Shown: in pieces, positions 10,815 through 22,100 of the stretch | Position numbering within the stretch: the first letter of the stretch is position 1 | How the letters are laid out: each line of letters opens with the position of its first letter | Source of the DNA: Owenia fusiformis | Taxonomy: Eukaryota; Annelida; Polychaeta; Sabellida; Oweniidae | DNA length: 64,000 nt | Assembly (NCBI GenBank): GCA_903813345.2 | Contig: CAIIXF020000006.1 | Location: 28,401,936-28,465,935 of the forward strand | Reading direction: 5' to 3' | The notes under the pieces: generated by a model | What the model saw: the letters and a program-made list of their open reading frames with translations, nothing else | The model's database searches: none | What the model was told of the DNA's origin: nothing | Position numbers and translations under genes: made by a program

Positions 10815-12929
10815 CCTGGAGCCACTCCGCATAAATAAATGATGTGGTTCAAACGATGCCGGTTGAGTGAGATTCAGTGTTAAAATTCAAGAAAATAATG
10901 ATTACGTCTATCAAAAAAATGCTTTATGCTAATTACATTATATTGAATAATAGTTGAAACTCACTTGAAAAAACTTCCAACCAATTATAATATACAGGCT
11001 TTAGCGGCATTACACGATTTATTTTCGTTTAGTGCAGAAAATATGCCTTTACTTTACCCGGGAGATGACACTCACATTCTGCAACTCCGTATACATAAAT
11101 GATTGATGGTCGTAAAACCAGTTACATAAACTAAATATAATTACTATTTAAGTATATTTCAAATTAAAATCATTTAGCTTGTTGATAGAATAACACAAAA
11201 GCACAATATTTGTCCAATTTATGGAAAGTTTGGTTTTACTCTAGACTACCGTAAATAACGACAAAGAGTACGTCATTAGCCTACATTTGCTACTTTATCT
11301 TAACGAAGTCACTCAAGTCTTGAAGGGGGGGGGGTGTATAGAGATATTGTATATCGTATAAGAGGCTGAAAATTTATTGTATATTGTATAAGAGGGGGCA
11401 AAATTTATCGTATATGGTATAAGAGGTGTAAAAAATATGGTATATGGTATTTTAGAAAATATGGTATATGGTATCTAGAATTAAAGAAGGCTAATTATGA
11501 AGAAATTGTACCCTAAAGTTCCCCCATTGTGCCAACTCTCTTACTGTAACCGTGTTGGAAAAACATGGAAAAGTAGTCTCTATAATTGTTTTCAAATTCC
11601 AGGTCAATCGATACTGTTAGTTTAGAGAAAATCCCTCTCAAACTTAGAGTTTTGTGCCCTTTTCATTCAAATTTTCACAGGAGGTGTTAAATACAGTCTC
11701 AAATAAGAATCACGCCCGGTGATCAGAAGAAATGAACGGAGGGAGGGAGTAGATCTAGCTGATTTTCGGTAGAAAATTCAACAAATCTTGAAGATTTATT
11801 TTTTCAAGAGAAAGTTTACAATTGAATGGCTAAATGAATAGACGCAGTGGACGGGGGAATATGTTAGGTCTTTTTGGATTTTTTTTAACTGTGGAGTTCT
11901 AAAATAAAAGATCTATTAAAAAAGTGCAGCGTCGCCAACATGCAAATGCCAATGTTTTTGCTATAAATCAACCAACAGGGGTTTCCACGACCTGTAATAA
12001 ATACTTGTAAGTGAAGTAATTATCATAAAACTATTGGGTTTTGTAAAACATGTTACCATACGTTATATAAAAAGTAATCGAAAATTATTAAAATTGAATG
12101 GAGGGGGGGGAGTAATTTGTCTATAAGACATATGAAAACTTCCAATAAATCCATATGTCCCCATTTTTCACTTTTCAGAGTTGTAACATCAAGTTACTGA
12201 GTAAGTGAGTTCATTTTTCAAGTACACGAATTTGTGGAAATTTCTTCCACCTTAAAGACATTTTACTCCCCCCTCTCCGTTCACCCCCCCCCCACTCCGT
12301 TCAATTTTAATTATTTTCGATTATTTTTTATCTATCATTTGGAAAATTATTTTAAAAAACCGGCAATGAATTTTGTGATATAAAAATGTCGCTTATATAT
12401 TTATAACATGTCGTGCAGACCATTGTTGCTTGATTTATAGCAAAAACATTGGCATTTGCACGTTGGCGACGCTGCGCCTTTTTTAATAGACCTTTTATCT
12501 TAGAACTCCATCAGTTCAAAAAAATCCAAGAAGACCTAACATATTTCCCTCTGCACTGCACCTATTCATGTAGCCATTCAATTGTAAACTTTTGCTTGAA
12601 AAAATAAATCTTCAACATTTGTTGAATTTACCGAAAATCAGATACTCCCCCTCCGTTCATTTCATCAGATCACCGGGCGTGAGACTGCCAAATGTCATTG
12701 ACCATCTTAACTTTGATGAAAAATATGGTCACTATGGCTACTCGTGTTTCGGGGTATGTGGGATAAATCATGAAAATATTTGAGTATAAAGTGTTCATAC
12801 AGCGCATGTTTTAATACAAGCATCACAATGCTAATATAGCATAATATAGCAAAAGGTGTTTATTTGGTCTTCAAACCGTCATGTGTTGGATTTCGGCTAT
12901 TTATTGGGGATTTGAACAGGAGCATATGT

Positions 12930-14045
12930 TAGGCCAATGCATTAACTCCAGATCAAGCACTCATAGAGGTAATAAAATAATTTGAACTTTGAGACAGGGA
13001 AGGTTTTTCTGAAATGTTGTCCTTATTTTCAGCCCTTTCCACATATTTTTTTTTATTTTATTTTTTTTTATTTATTTATTTATTTATTCATATATATTTC
13101 AACATCAAATGTACAGTAAACGGGTGACACTTCTCGTGTATATTCCCGTGTTTATAATCATGAAATGTACAGATTGGGGATCTGCTTGTGTGATGAATGC
13201 TACTATCTATGTCTGACTAAGAATGTGTCATATAATGCCCACTATGGTTATCTGAAATTGATATTATTGATTGATAAAATATTTTTTCAATTCTTTTTTC
13301 ATAATAAAAATACTTCCAGATGATGTTATTTCAATAGGTAATGAATTCCAAATTGATGGTGCAGTAAAAGATATCAAGGCTTTACCATAATTTGTTCGAA
13401 TTTTGGGTTTGTCATAGTTTACCCTATTTCGGGTGTTGTAAGCATGTCTTTCTTGGATGGTACTGAAGAGGTTTGGAAATATTTTATGATAATTATGGAG
13501 TTTATTAATCCATTTGTACATGAAGATGCATTTCAACTGCTTATTAATATCAAATATATTCAAAATGTTCAGTTGTTTGAATAGGGGAAGGGAATATATG
13601 TTTTTTCAATGTTTGATGCACCAATATGTTGCACTTTGAGACACAGTTAACCTCTAAAATATGATTTATTTGGGATAAAGTGGAAAACAGTACATGTATT
13701 TCCCATGTTATTTTCCCATAGGGAAAACTCATGTGATCCATTGTTTTCAGCTTAATTTTGGTCATCCAAAATTGATATCTTTAAAACCCCTGCATGAATC
13801 ATATTTTCATTTAAAGATCTTAACCATGTCTCAAAACGCAACAGAGTGATCGATGCAACAAACATTGAAAAACAGGTGTGGAAAGGGCTGGAAATCAGGA
13901 CAACATTACAGAAAACCATGTTGATGGGGTGTTTGCACCTTCCCTGTCTTAAAGTCCAAATTATTTTATAATCTCTATGACTGCTTGTCCTGGAGTTAAT
14001 GCATTGGCCTAACATATGCACCTGTTCAAATCCTCAGAAAATAGC
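12930..14045. repeat. Inverted pair flanking a retrotransposon fragment
   Basis: The sequence at about 12,935-13,047 (TTAGGCCAATGCATTAACTC through CAGCCCTTTCCACA) is matched inverted at about 13,870-14,015 (GTGGAAAGGGCTGG through GCATTGGCCTAACATATGC). The loop of about 800 bp contains the reverse-transcriptase remnant, whose A-rich tail begins right at the inner edge of the left arm. Confidence 0.7.
13264..13600 (-). pseudogene. Non-LTR retrotransposon reverse transcriptase, C-terminal fragment
   Basis: The minus-strand frame ending at 13,264 has the signature of the RT C-terminal tail of CR1/L2/RTE-like elements: a leading FKQLNILNIFDINKQLKC segment, FMYKWI, then HAYNTRNRVNY, and a terminal APSIWNSLPIEI followed by a KKELKKYF helix. 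The first part (upstream of about 13,560) is in another frame, so there is at least one frameshift. Downstream on the same strand, at about 13,050-13,090, an AATAAATAAATAAA-type tail fits the element's 3' end. It is 5'-truncated with no fingers/palm motifs, hence inactive. Confidence 0.8.
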
Positions 14046-16469
14046 CAAAATCCAATATATGACTGAAATCTGTTGCGATACCGTCCATGGTCCTTTAAAA
14101 GAAAGTTATTTCTAGTTACATAGAGTAGTTTTCATTCTCATCAATACATCTTTGCCTTGAAATCATCTGTGAAACATGTGGTTTGACCTTCATGGAAATT
14201 TGCTTAATTTTGACACACCTTTGTTTAACTTATACTGTCTTTGAGGCTGCCTTATCTGAAACCACGAAGTGTCTCATGTTTCAAATGTTTAAACAATCAA
14301 GTCTCATCTTGCCTTTATTTCAAACTCTAGTTTCCAGACTCGAGTCCAATCAAAAATGAATTATCTACATGGAAGTTTGTGAAGTCCTTTATTTCTGAAA
14401 CTGTTTTAAATACTTAATATTTTCCAGGTAACTGCTTTACAAAATTATTGTGCATTGTGAATCTTCATTATCTATCTGATAAATATTTTCCTCAGCAAAC
14501 TTTATTTTCATAGAACACATGATGAATCTTTTATTCAACATTCTCAATTTTGCATCAATTATGTTTCAAGAATTTTTTCCCTGGCTCACTATGAAGGACA
14601 TTTAAATAAGTCATGGGAAAGTAGGTCATAAGAAAGAGGAGCACTGGGTTCCGACCATTCCAATGATGCAGGTTTTGTGCTAATTTTGAATATCTTTATG
14701 GTACTTTTAAAGGTAATGGGCTAATGGCTTTAGCAAATTGCAGCAATGTCATAGTTAGTTTTTTTGGTCAAAGTAGGTTGCTAAATCACTAAAGAGAAGT
14801 CATGAATCTTATATCATAAATGTGTTTTAAATCAACTTGTTTACCTGAAAATAAAATGTGGTCACAGCTTTTCTGATGCTAATGTACCCGAATGGTGTCT
14901 AATTCATAATGAAATAAATGAAATCATTGTGATATGTATGTGGAGTCTAGTTGCCTTATAATAATACATTTACTTTAGTACATGTACATGGATTCTCTCC
15001 TAATATAATATTATTTCCCTATAAATATCTAAACTTTAATCAAAAGCAGTTTCAAAATTATCGTATATTGTATTTCACCTAAAATATCGTATATGGTATA
15101 AGAGCTGTGAAAAATATTGTATATGGTGAAAAAATATTGTATATGGTATAAGAGAGCTGAAAAATATTGTATATGCATTTCCAAGACCCTCTATACACCC
15201 CACCCCCTTGAAGTATCATGCAGCCTACCCCTTTTGTTGAATTATTTGTATGCTGGTATGCATGTTATCAGTACATGTATACGCCTAGCCTGGTACCGCC
15301 AAGAAGGGGACGGGTGGATTAATGGAGGGACATGTTCAGTAACTGACTAATGTCTAATAGTCCCAGGGGGAACATGATCCTGTATATATTGTCGTACAGT
15401 CGATACGAACGCAGTCGGTTTTCCCACTTCATTTAGTCTACTTGAAAAAATGTGACGATTATCTGTGATGGATAAGTCATTTATTTATTGAGCATCGGGG
15501 ATGATAAGAGATGTTTCTAGACTTGAAGTCCTATAACTTAAAATTCCCCATTTTTCATTCTTCAGAGCTGTAAAATCCAGCTTCATATTACATTGTACGT
15601 TTTATGAGTTCATTTTTGAAATACAAGAATTTCCGTGAAGTTGTAATAGAAATAAAAATAGTAATAGAAGAATAATAGAAATATTGCCCCCCCCCCCTCC
15701 GCCCCTTCAATTGTTTTTTATATTACGTATGGGAACTTAATTGCTCAGCAATGACATTAATTTTGTGACGATAATGTCACTTACAAGTTTTTTAATTACA
15801 GGTCGTGTAGACCATTCTTGCTTGACTAGCAAAACATTGACTTTCGGACGTTTGCGGCATTTCGCCTTTTACATCATATACTTTAATCCTAGAATACTTA
15901 CAATATTTTACCATACCGTAAGCCTATTCATTTGGCCATTCAATCGTAAACTAAATTTTGCCTTGAAAAAGTAAATTTTCCAGATTTGTTGAAATTTCTA
16001 CCAGAATTTGTCTGCTCCCCCTCCGTCCAATTTCTACGATCACCGGCCATGGGATTGAATAGAAACTCAGTCCATGTCAAAATACAAATGGTTACAACCA
16101 ATAACAACAGTCAATAACATTTAGATATCTTATAACAACAGACAGGGCCGTCCATATATTCATCCCATTGAGTTAGCTTCATTCCCCGTTTCAGTTAGCT
16201 TCATTCCTACGTCATCACTAAGTTCAGTTAGAGTCATTCTAAGTGAAGCTGTTTTCTTTCAATTTCTCTAATATCGCGGGTGCTTGAGCCTTTATTTGTG
16301 GTTGTTTACAATTATATCTTTATTAGTTTGCATGGCGAAACTTTTGGGATCAAGATTCAGCTTGGTTTGGCTGTAATTGGAGATTTATCGAAAACGAACG
16401 AATTTTGTCAACCATCTTGAATGAAGCTAACTGCAGTTAGAGTCATCCAGTTGTGGAACAGTGATAACA

Positions 16470-18210
16470 ATATTATATCACTCTTCAATTATACATTTAA
16501 ATGTGCCACCAAATGTATATCCCACATACCAGAGTCACGCTATGATTTAACTACAGGGTCGGCAATATGTTTTAAACCAAAAAGATGGCAAATTAAATTA
16601 GCTTTGATAATGAGATATAATAATTGTGGGGGGGGGGGGGCAGTTTTTGAGGGCTCAGAAAATATTTTTAGGGCCTCAAAAATAGGCCTCTAAGGACATA
16701 ATTTGGCATTTTTAGGCCTGTTTAATCTTTTAAAGGCCAAATTATCAACAGATGGGCCTAAATTTTTCGAAATTTGAGCCCAATTCTTTTCATAAACATA
16801 AATGGTTTGGGTTAGAAGTGCAGATCTTAACTGTTTTTCGAAATACCGTTTGTGTTACTTAAGTGAGGAATTAAATCGCCGATTCTGTTGTCTTCTTAAC
16901 TATTTGTTCGCAATATGTACATTTTCTTAACATATGATACTGATGTGCATTCGTGATAAAAATGTCGTGGGAATACTGCCAACAACGTGTGAAATAAGGA
17001 AAAAAGAAAAATCGTACCTTCGATGTTCCGACATTGTGTTACCGAAACGAACCGTTTCAGTAACAAGCATAATCGAGTGGATCACCAGAGATATGGATGG
17101 TTATAAAGACTGAGTCAAATCTGCCAGGTGGTCTACAAGAAGCAGAATATAAGGTGTATACCTACCAGCTGAGATATCCAATTTCATAATTTTTAGTCCA
17201 TTCTCGTGTTTTCACAGTATGTGTGCCTCAGAGCCGCTCAAAATATTAACTGTGAGTAAACTGCAGTGTATAAACAAGCCATAAAATGACAAATCCAGAA
17301 CAGGAATGTGGTGTATTTTGTAAATAATAAGGTTTCAATCGCAATGTCGTTAGATGACTATGTATTAGTTGTACATTAGATATTTAGCGGACGGTTACAT
17401 GCATTACACCTGTCAAGTCAGTGTTGCTAGATCTGATAGCCTCTTCTCATGTTATTGTTATAATGGGTAAGAGTGGCTTGCTTTGATGATACCAATGAAA
17501 GTGAAAAAGATAGCAATGAAGAGGCAAAAGAAGAGCTAGCATCAAGCACTGATGAAGATGACAAAATTAATAACAGTGAATCTGGGTTTCATATTTGAAC
17601 GAGGTTCACGTATTAAACCATCCATCAATTTTTTGCATTACTGCAAATTCAAAATACCTTATTATGGCTGGAGTAGAACATATTAGGTGGTTTCCAATGC
17701 TCAGTTGGCTTTGTATGATCATATGAAGGTTACATCTATGAACCCCAAGGTTCTTAGGCAATGTAGACCATGCCCTAATGACAAAAATAAACAAATTACA
17801 AAATTTTGTGTAGTTTTGAATTTCAAACTCAACAGTTTTTTGCTTATTTCACGTTATCCCCAGGCATCAATTAGCAAAGACTACGTTCAAAATATACATT
17901 ACTGAATGCATCACCGAATGCGACGCTTAATTTGGCAACGCTTAATTTAATTTGGCGAAATTGAATAAATCGCAAACTTACATCCTAAAAAGGAGTGTGT
18001 TTTATTCATGGAAAAAGTAAAATTGCAGCTGCATCAATTTGTTACGAAAACAGATCTGTTTCCGTTACATTTTGGAGAATTACTCTCCGCAGTCATGGTG
18101 GCCATTTTTGTAGGTGTAAATTGGTAGGTGTTAAATTGTTTGTTATATGTCAAAGGGCAGTCTTGTCTGACACTTACAAGATGTTTGATGGGATTTGCTT
18201 CACCTTGATC
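16470..18210. other. Intergenic region left of the TRAF gene
   Basis: Apart from a poly-G run at about 16,628 followed by TAGGCCT-rich sequence, no repeat or gene is clear. Around 17,480-17,900 there is a short acidic open stretch (SDTNESEKDSNEEAKEEL) and, after stops, a frame with CRPCPNDKNKQITKFC. This could be a decayed transposase or gene fragment, but I do not recognise it. Confidence 0.35.
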
Positions 18211-18211
18211 T

Positions 18212-18219
18212 GATTTATT
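18212..18219 (-). terminator. Possible polyadenylation signal of the TRAF gene
   Basis: Minus-strand AATAAA lies about 10 nt after the TAA stop codon, inside an AT-rich 3' flank. The UTR would be unusually short, so a further signal downstream (lower coordinates) may be the one used. Confidence 0.25.
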
Positions 18220-18228
18220 TTAATAACA

Positions 18229-19176
18229 TTATTCTTCCACCCGAACTCTAATATACATGGTATCATTCTTATAATAGGCAAAGTCTTTGTTATCTATCTG
18301 GGAGAGTGCACAGAACAGCGGACACCCAGATGCTACATTCATGGCTGTTGTCGGACGCTTAAAGGATGCACTAGTTGCATCCGGGCGGAACGCGTCAATC
18401 AGATGTGCACCTGTTGGTCCTTGGTCGATCATAATAAACGTTACTTTATGTTGAAACGGCCATTTTTGAATTCCATCATAAGGACCTTTGAGGAGCACAA
18501 AATATAATGAAACATGGGTTTTCTTCCCCAGTCCATCCCCATTGAGGTAAATCCTCAAGCACATTTTGTAGCCATGTCGTTCCGAATAAAATGGCGGTGA
18601 GTAGAAACTCGCAGCCATTCCTGACATCGCATCTTTACGCTTCTTGTTGAAATCATCTATGCACCATGTCAGGGTACCATCATACGATGTCAACTCTAAC
18701 TCTTTGAATTTGGTTTCAACATCACGTAATTTGATATCTTTCATCGCGGCAATTCTCTCAAGATCAGTAATTTTTGTGGTTAGAGTGCTAATCACCTCGA
18801 GGTTATTTTGAACTTGGACTTCATGTTGTTGTAGCTTTTCTTGAGATTTTTTAATTTCTCGATTTAGAACTGCAGCTACGGTTTCAAAATTTGATACCTT
18901 TTTCTCTAATTCTTCAACTCTTCGCTCTAGATCCTCGATCTTTTTACTTTCTGAAGTCGCAGATGGCATCCCGGAGGCTCCCAAAGATGTTTCAATTTTT
19001 TCCTCAATTTGCTTCATTCTCTTTTCTATCTTTTCTACAGTATTCATTAATTTTTCCACATGGTCGAAAGTAGTTTTGGTGTCTCCATTTCGAAGTTCAA
19101 TGACTTTCTCAAGGAGGATATCCAAGTGTTTAGTGATGTTCTCCTGATTGTGTTTATCAACCTTTTGCTTTTCAAT
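18229..19176 (-). CDS. Coiled-coil and MATH (TRAF-C) terminal exon
   Basis: Acceptor TTGTTTCAG precedes 19,176; the frame runs 315 codons to TAA at 18,229-18,231. The first about 150 residues are Lys/Glu/Leu-rich with heptads (IEDLERRVEELEKKVSNFE), the TRAF-N trimerisation helix. Then comes a full MATH domain with landmarks YDGTLTWCIDDFNKK, SPPFYSERHGYKMCLRIYL, NGDGLGKKTHVSLYFV, GPYDGIQKWPF, FKRP, MNVASGCP and the final DTMYIRVRV. This β-sandwich binds receptor-tail peptides. The domain looks intact. Confidence 0.95.
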   Translation of the reverse strand: MEKQKVDKHNQENITKHLDILLEKVIELRNGDTKTTFDHVEKLMNTVEKIEKRMKQIEEKIETSLGASGMPSATSESKKIEDLERRVEELEKKVSNFETVAAVLNREIKKSQEKLQQHEVQVQNNLEVISTLTTKITDLERIAAMKDIKLRDVETKFKELELTSYDGTLTWCIDDFNKKRKDAMSGMAASFYSPPFYSERHGYKMCLRIYLNGDGLGKKTHVSLYFVLLKGPYDGIQKWPFQHKVTFIMIDQGPTGAHLIDAFRPDATSASFKRPTTAMNVASGCPLFCALSQIDNKDFAYYKNDTMYIRVRVEE

Positions 19177-22100
19177 CTGAAACAATGGTAATGCAACCTT
19201 AAATTTATGTTGATAAAGATTCATATTTTCTTAATCATAAGAAATAAAGTAGAACTTTCAGGATTCAAAAATAACGGAATCCCCTTAATTTCAATAATAT
19301 TGTCATGATTGAAGAAACAAAGCACATGTTTTCTTAACAAACACACTAATCTGAAATATGACTTTATTAGCACAACAGAAATATTAAACATAATATATTT
19401 AAAACAAAGAACATAAAAAGATGTGTAGAAAAAATAATGTGATGTTTCCTACCTTCATGTTACAGTCGAATTCACACAAATCACTCGATCCTGCACACTC
19501 ATTTTTCTTGTGTTGCTCCATCTATAGATCAAACATTGAACTAATTGATTTGTTATCCAATTACTTGAGAATATTGTATGCTAGGCTGTTATTTAACTAT
19601 GAATATCTTATATTAGTTCAATATCATGTTGTCCAACATGGTTTTTTTGGGGAATACCCTTTTTATCAAGTAGCCAGTCTTGGGATTTCCATATCATATA
19701 TCAACTAGAAAGCCCATGTTTATACCTATATATCAACTAGAAAGCCCATGTTTATACCTATACAGGAAATGTGTTACGTTTTCAAGAAAGAAACACTTTC
19801 CATGTTAAACGTAACTAGAATCAATAGGTGTAACATTGCACTATAAGTTATTGAATGATTTTAAGTGCAATACAGGATATTCTGCTCGAGAAATTCCGTA
19901 TTGAAATGAGACGAAGTCGAGTTCCAATACAGAATATCTAGAGCAGAATATATCCTGTATTGCACTTCAAATCATTCTATAACGTTTTTATCGTGTGATC
20001 CTCTTTATTGCTCCTAAGAATGTCCCCTCCGTACCAATATTTTCTGTAATGCGACGGAGATTATCAATGGGGACAATCTCAGTAGCAATACAGATTGGTA
20101 CAGCACAAGAACTGACCAATCAGAAGGCTTCATTTTACAGATCATACGATAAATACACGTATCATGTTCATTTCAATATTTCTAGTTCTTTTACAACAGG
20201 TTCAAAAAGATTCAGATCAAACTTCATATCAAACAAATGTTTCAAGTGTTGTGCCCCCTTTAAAAAACAGATTATTGAATATAGCCATCCATACATCGGG
20301 TTTCATCCTTTTTCCACCAATAAGAATGCAATATAACCATGCATGGTCTAAGTTTAATGTTTGGATCTTGATTATTTGTTCTTTGTTCATTTTAAAGTAG
20401 AAAATTAGTGTAATGCATGATGCACTCATGTAAAATGTTACCAGTTTGAATTATAAACTAGATGATTTCCGTTGTCAGTATTAAATTAGAATTACAAATT
20501 CTCACCTTATTTCTGGGTATCTTCTTCTTGCCGCATACTTCACATTTACATGGGAATAACTCACATATCTTGAAATGTTCAGGCTACAAAAAAAAGACAA
20601 ATCGATGAATAAAATGAAAACATGTAATGTAATACAAATTCCTCGAAACAATGTTCACATGATTATCAATTAGATTTGGCTTCCCAACAAGAATTATGTG
20701 AATTGCATCAACAGTTACTGTATACAAACAGCCAAGAAAACTTGTGACAATTAAGCCTTGCACACCTGTTAATATGTTTCACATTAATTCCAAAAATTCA
20801 ATCTACTACTATACTAATTCCCACTTAAGAAGACCTGTTTTCCTCTGCACCCATTTTTATCTCGGAATTCCAAGAACTAGATCGTATGATTTTCACTACT
20901 GGTCAGAGACATCAAGTTATATAATGATTATCTGAAAGGTACATGGACCTGTCAAAAGACTAGAATCTGTTCACACACTTACCTCCAGTTGTTTGAAGGG
21001 AACAATAGTTTTACAAAACTTGCATGTGGCATCTCGCATATCACATTTTGTTCGAATGTGGTCATCCAAATGGGATCTCAGCATAATGATACCACATTTT
21101 GTGCATGCCATTTGCTGATATTCACAGGTTTCCATATGATCCTAAAGTACAAAACAATGGATACATTACATACAGAGTGCACGATTTAAGACTGACTGAC
21201 CTTTAAGGTACCAATAAAAACTTTAGATCTTCCTCTAAAACAAATGTGAGAATATCAGCCCATTAATGTGGGTAAAAACTGAAATATTAGCTTGTTGCAA
21301 GGGTTCACTTTTTTGGAACACCCTGTAAATGACATCACTCGTTTGACCAACATGGTGAAAAGCTAATATGTTGAAAATGAGGAAAAAGTAGGAACAGAAA
21401 CGTCTGGTGTAAATTATAACCAAAGGAAAGATGAATGAACAGACAGTCTCACCATATGAGCCAAAAATGACACTTTGATTATGAAAGTTAAGGCAACTTT
21501 TTCTACTTTCACAGTACATACAGTTACACTTTGAAAATTTTGAATCCAAATCATGAAATATGTTATCAGCATATACATATATGTAATTGAAAAAAAATTA
21601 TTAAAATAGAAGTTTTCACTTTCATTACCTCATAGTCACCTAGTCTTCCCTTCCATTGGCAGTTCTCATTGATGCAAGCAACTTCTAATCTTCTTAAATC
21701 ACGTCTTGTGGCAGCATCAGGAAATGACTACAAACATTAAATCATATCAAGTGAAATCATCAAGTTAAATAGAAAACAAATGACTGAAATTTCACTAAAA
21801 ATAGTGAAAGCAAACACTATGCACTCAATACTGTATTTGACAAATGATGAAGGACAAAGTGCGATATCATTGGATGCTCAAAAGTATATGTCAGCCAAAA
21901 GTACATATAGTTTGTGAATTTGTAGAGCATACAGGGTGGGCCAACTTTGACATCTTTTTATAATCTTGTTCCCTATTCAATTTGTTAATGCTAGACCTAA
22001 AATGTAATATACCATTAGAAAGGTGATATGTTACATGTTGCAAATCAAATAATTGTCAGTTTTATATAAAATAGGATGTAACATGTGACTTTTTAACCTT

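Larger units (their letters stand above)
11310..15215. repeat. Internal inverted repeats (GTATA-rich and CTCCGTTCA blocks)
   Basis: The block GGGGGTGTATAGAG plus GTATATGGTATAAGAGG words at about 11,325-11,475 reappears inverted at about 15,060-15,210 (CCTCTATACACCCC). A second block at 11,850-12,120 (CGTCGCCAACATGCAAATGC) reappears inverted at 12,260-12,560, and in direct orientation but more diverged at about 15,660-16,030. These nested arms lie inside the 7.6-kb element and give it a hairpin-within-hairpin layout. Confidence 0.7.
8875..16463. mobile_element. 7.6-kb element with about 290-bp terminal inverted repeats
   Basis: The left arm starts CACTGTTCCACAACTGGATG at 8875 and the right arm is its reverse complement ending at 16,463; the two stay near-identical for about 290 bp (to about 9163, and from about 16,165). 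The pentamer ATAAC directly precedes the left end (8870-8874) and directly follows the right end (16,464-16,468), as a target-site duplication would. CACTG...CAGTG termini resemble the CACTA/Chapaev (CMC) group, but the TSD length does not decide the family. No transposase reading frame is visible. The interior contains other palindromes and a retrotransposon fragment, so it is probably a non-autonomous composite. Confidence 0.75.

Noticed and set aside
17480-17900. Possible gene fragment with an acidic stretch and CRPCPNDKNKQITKFC
   Set aside because: Stops interrupt it, no family was recognised and splice sites are unclear; it is left as unassigned intergenic sequence.
19995-20429. ORFs of 66-113 residues between TRAF zinc-finger exons
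   Set aside because: They lie in an intron of the TRAF gene, on either strand, with no domain; likely chance.
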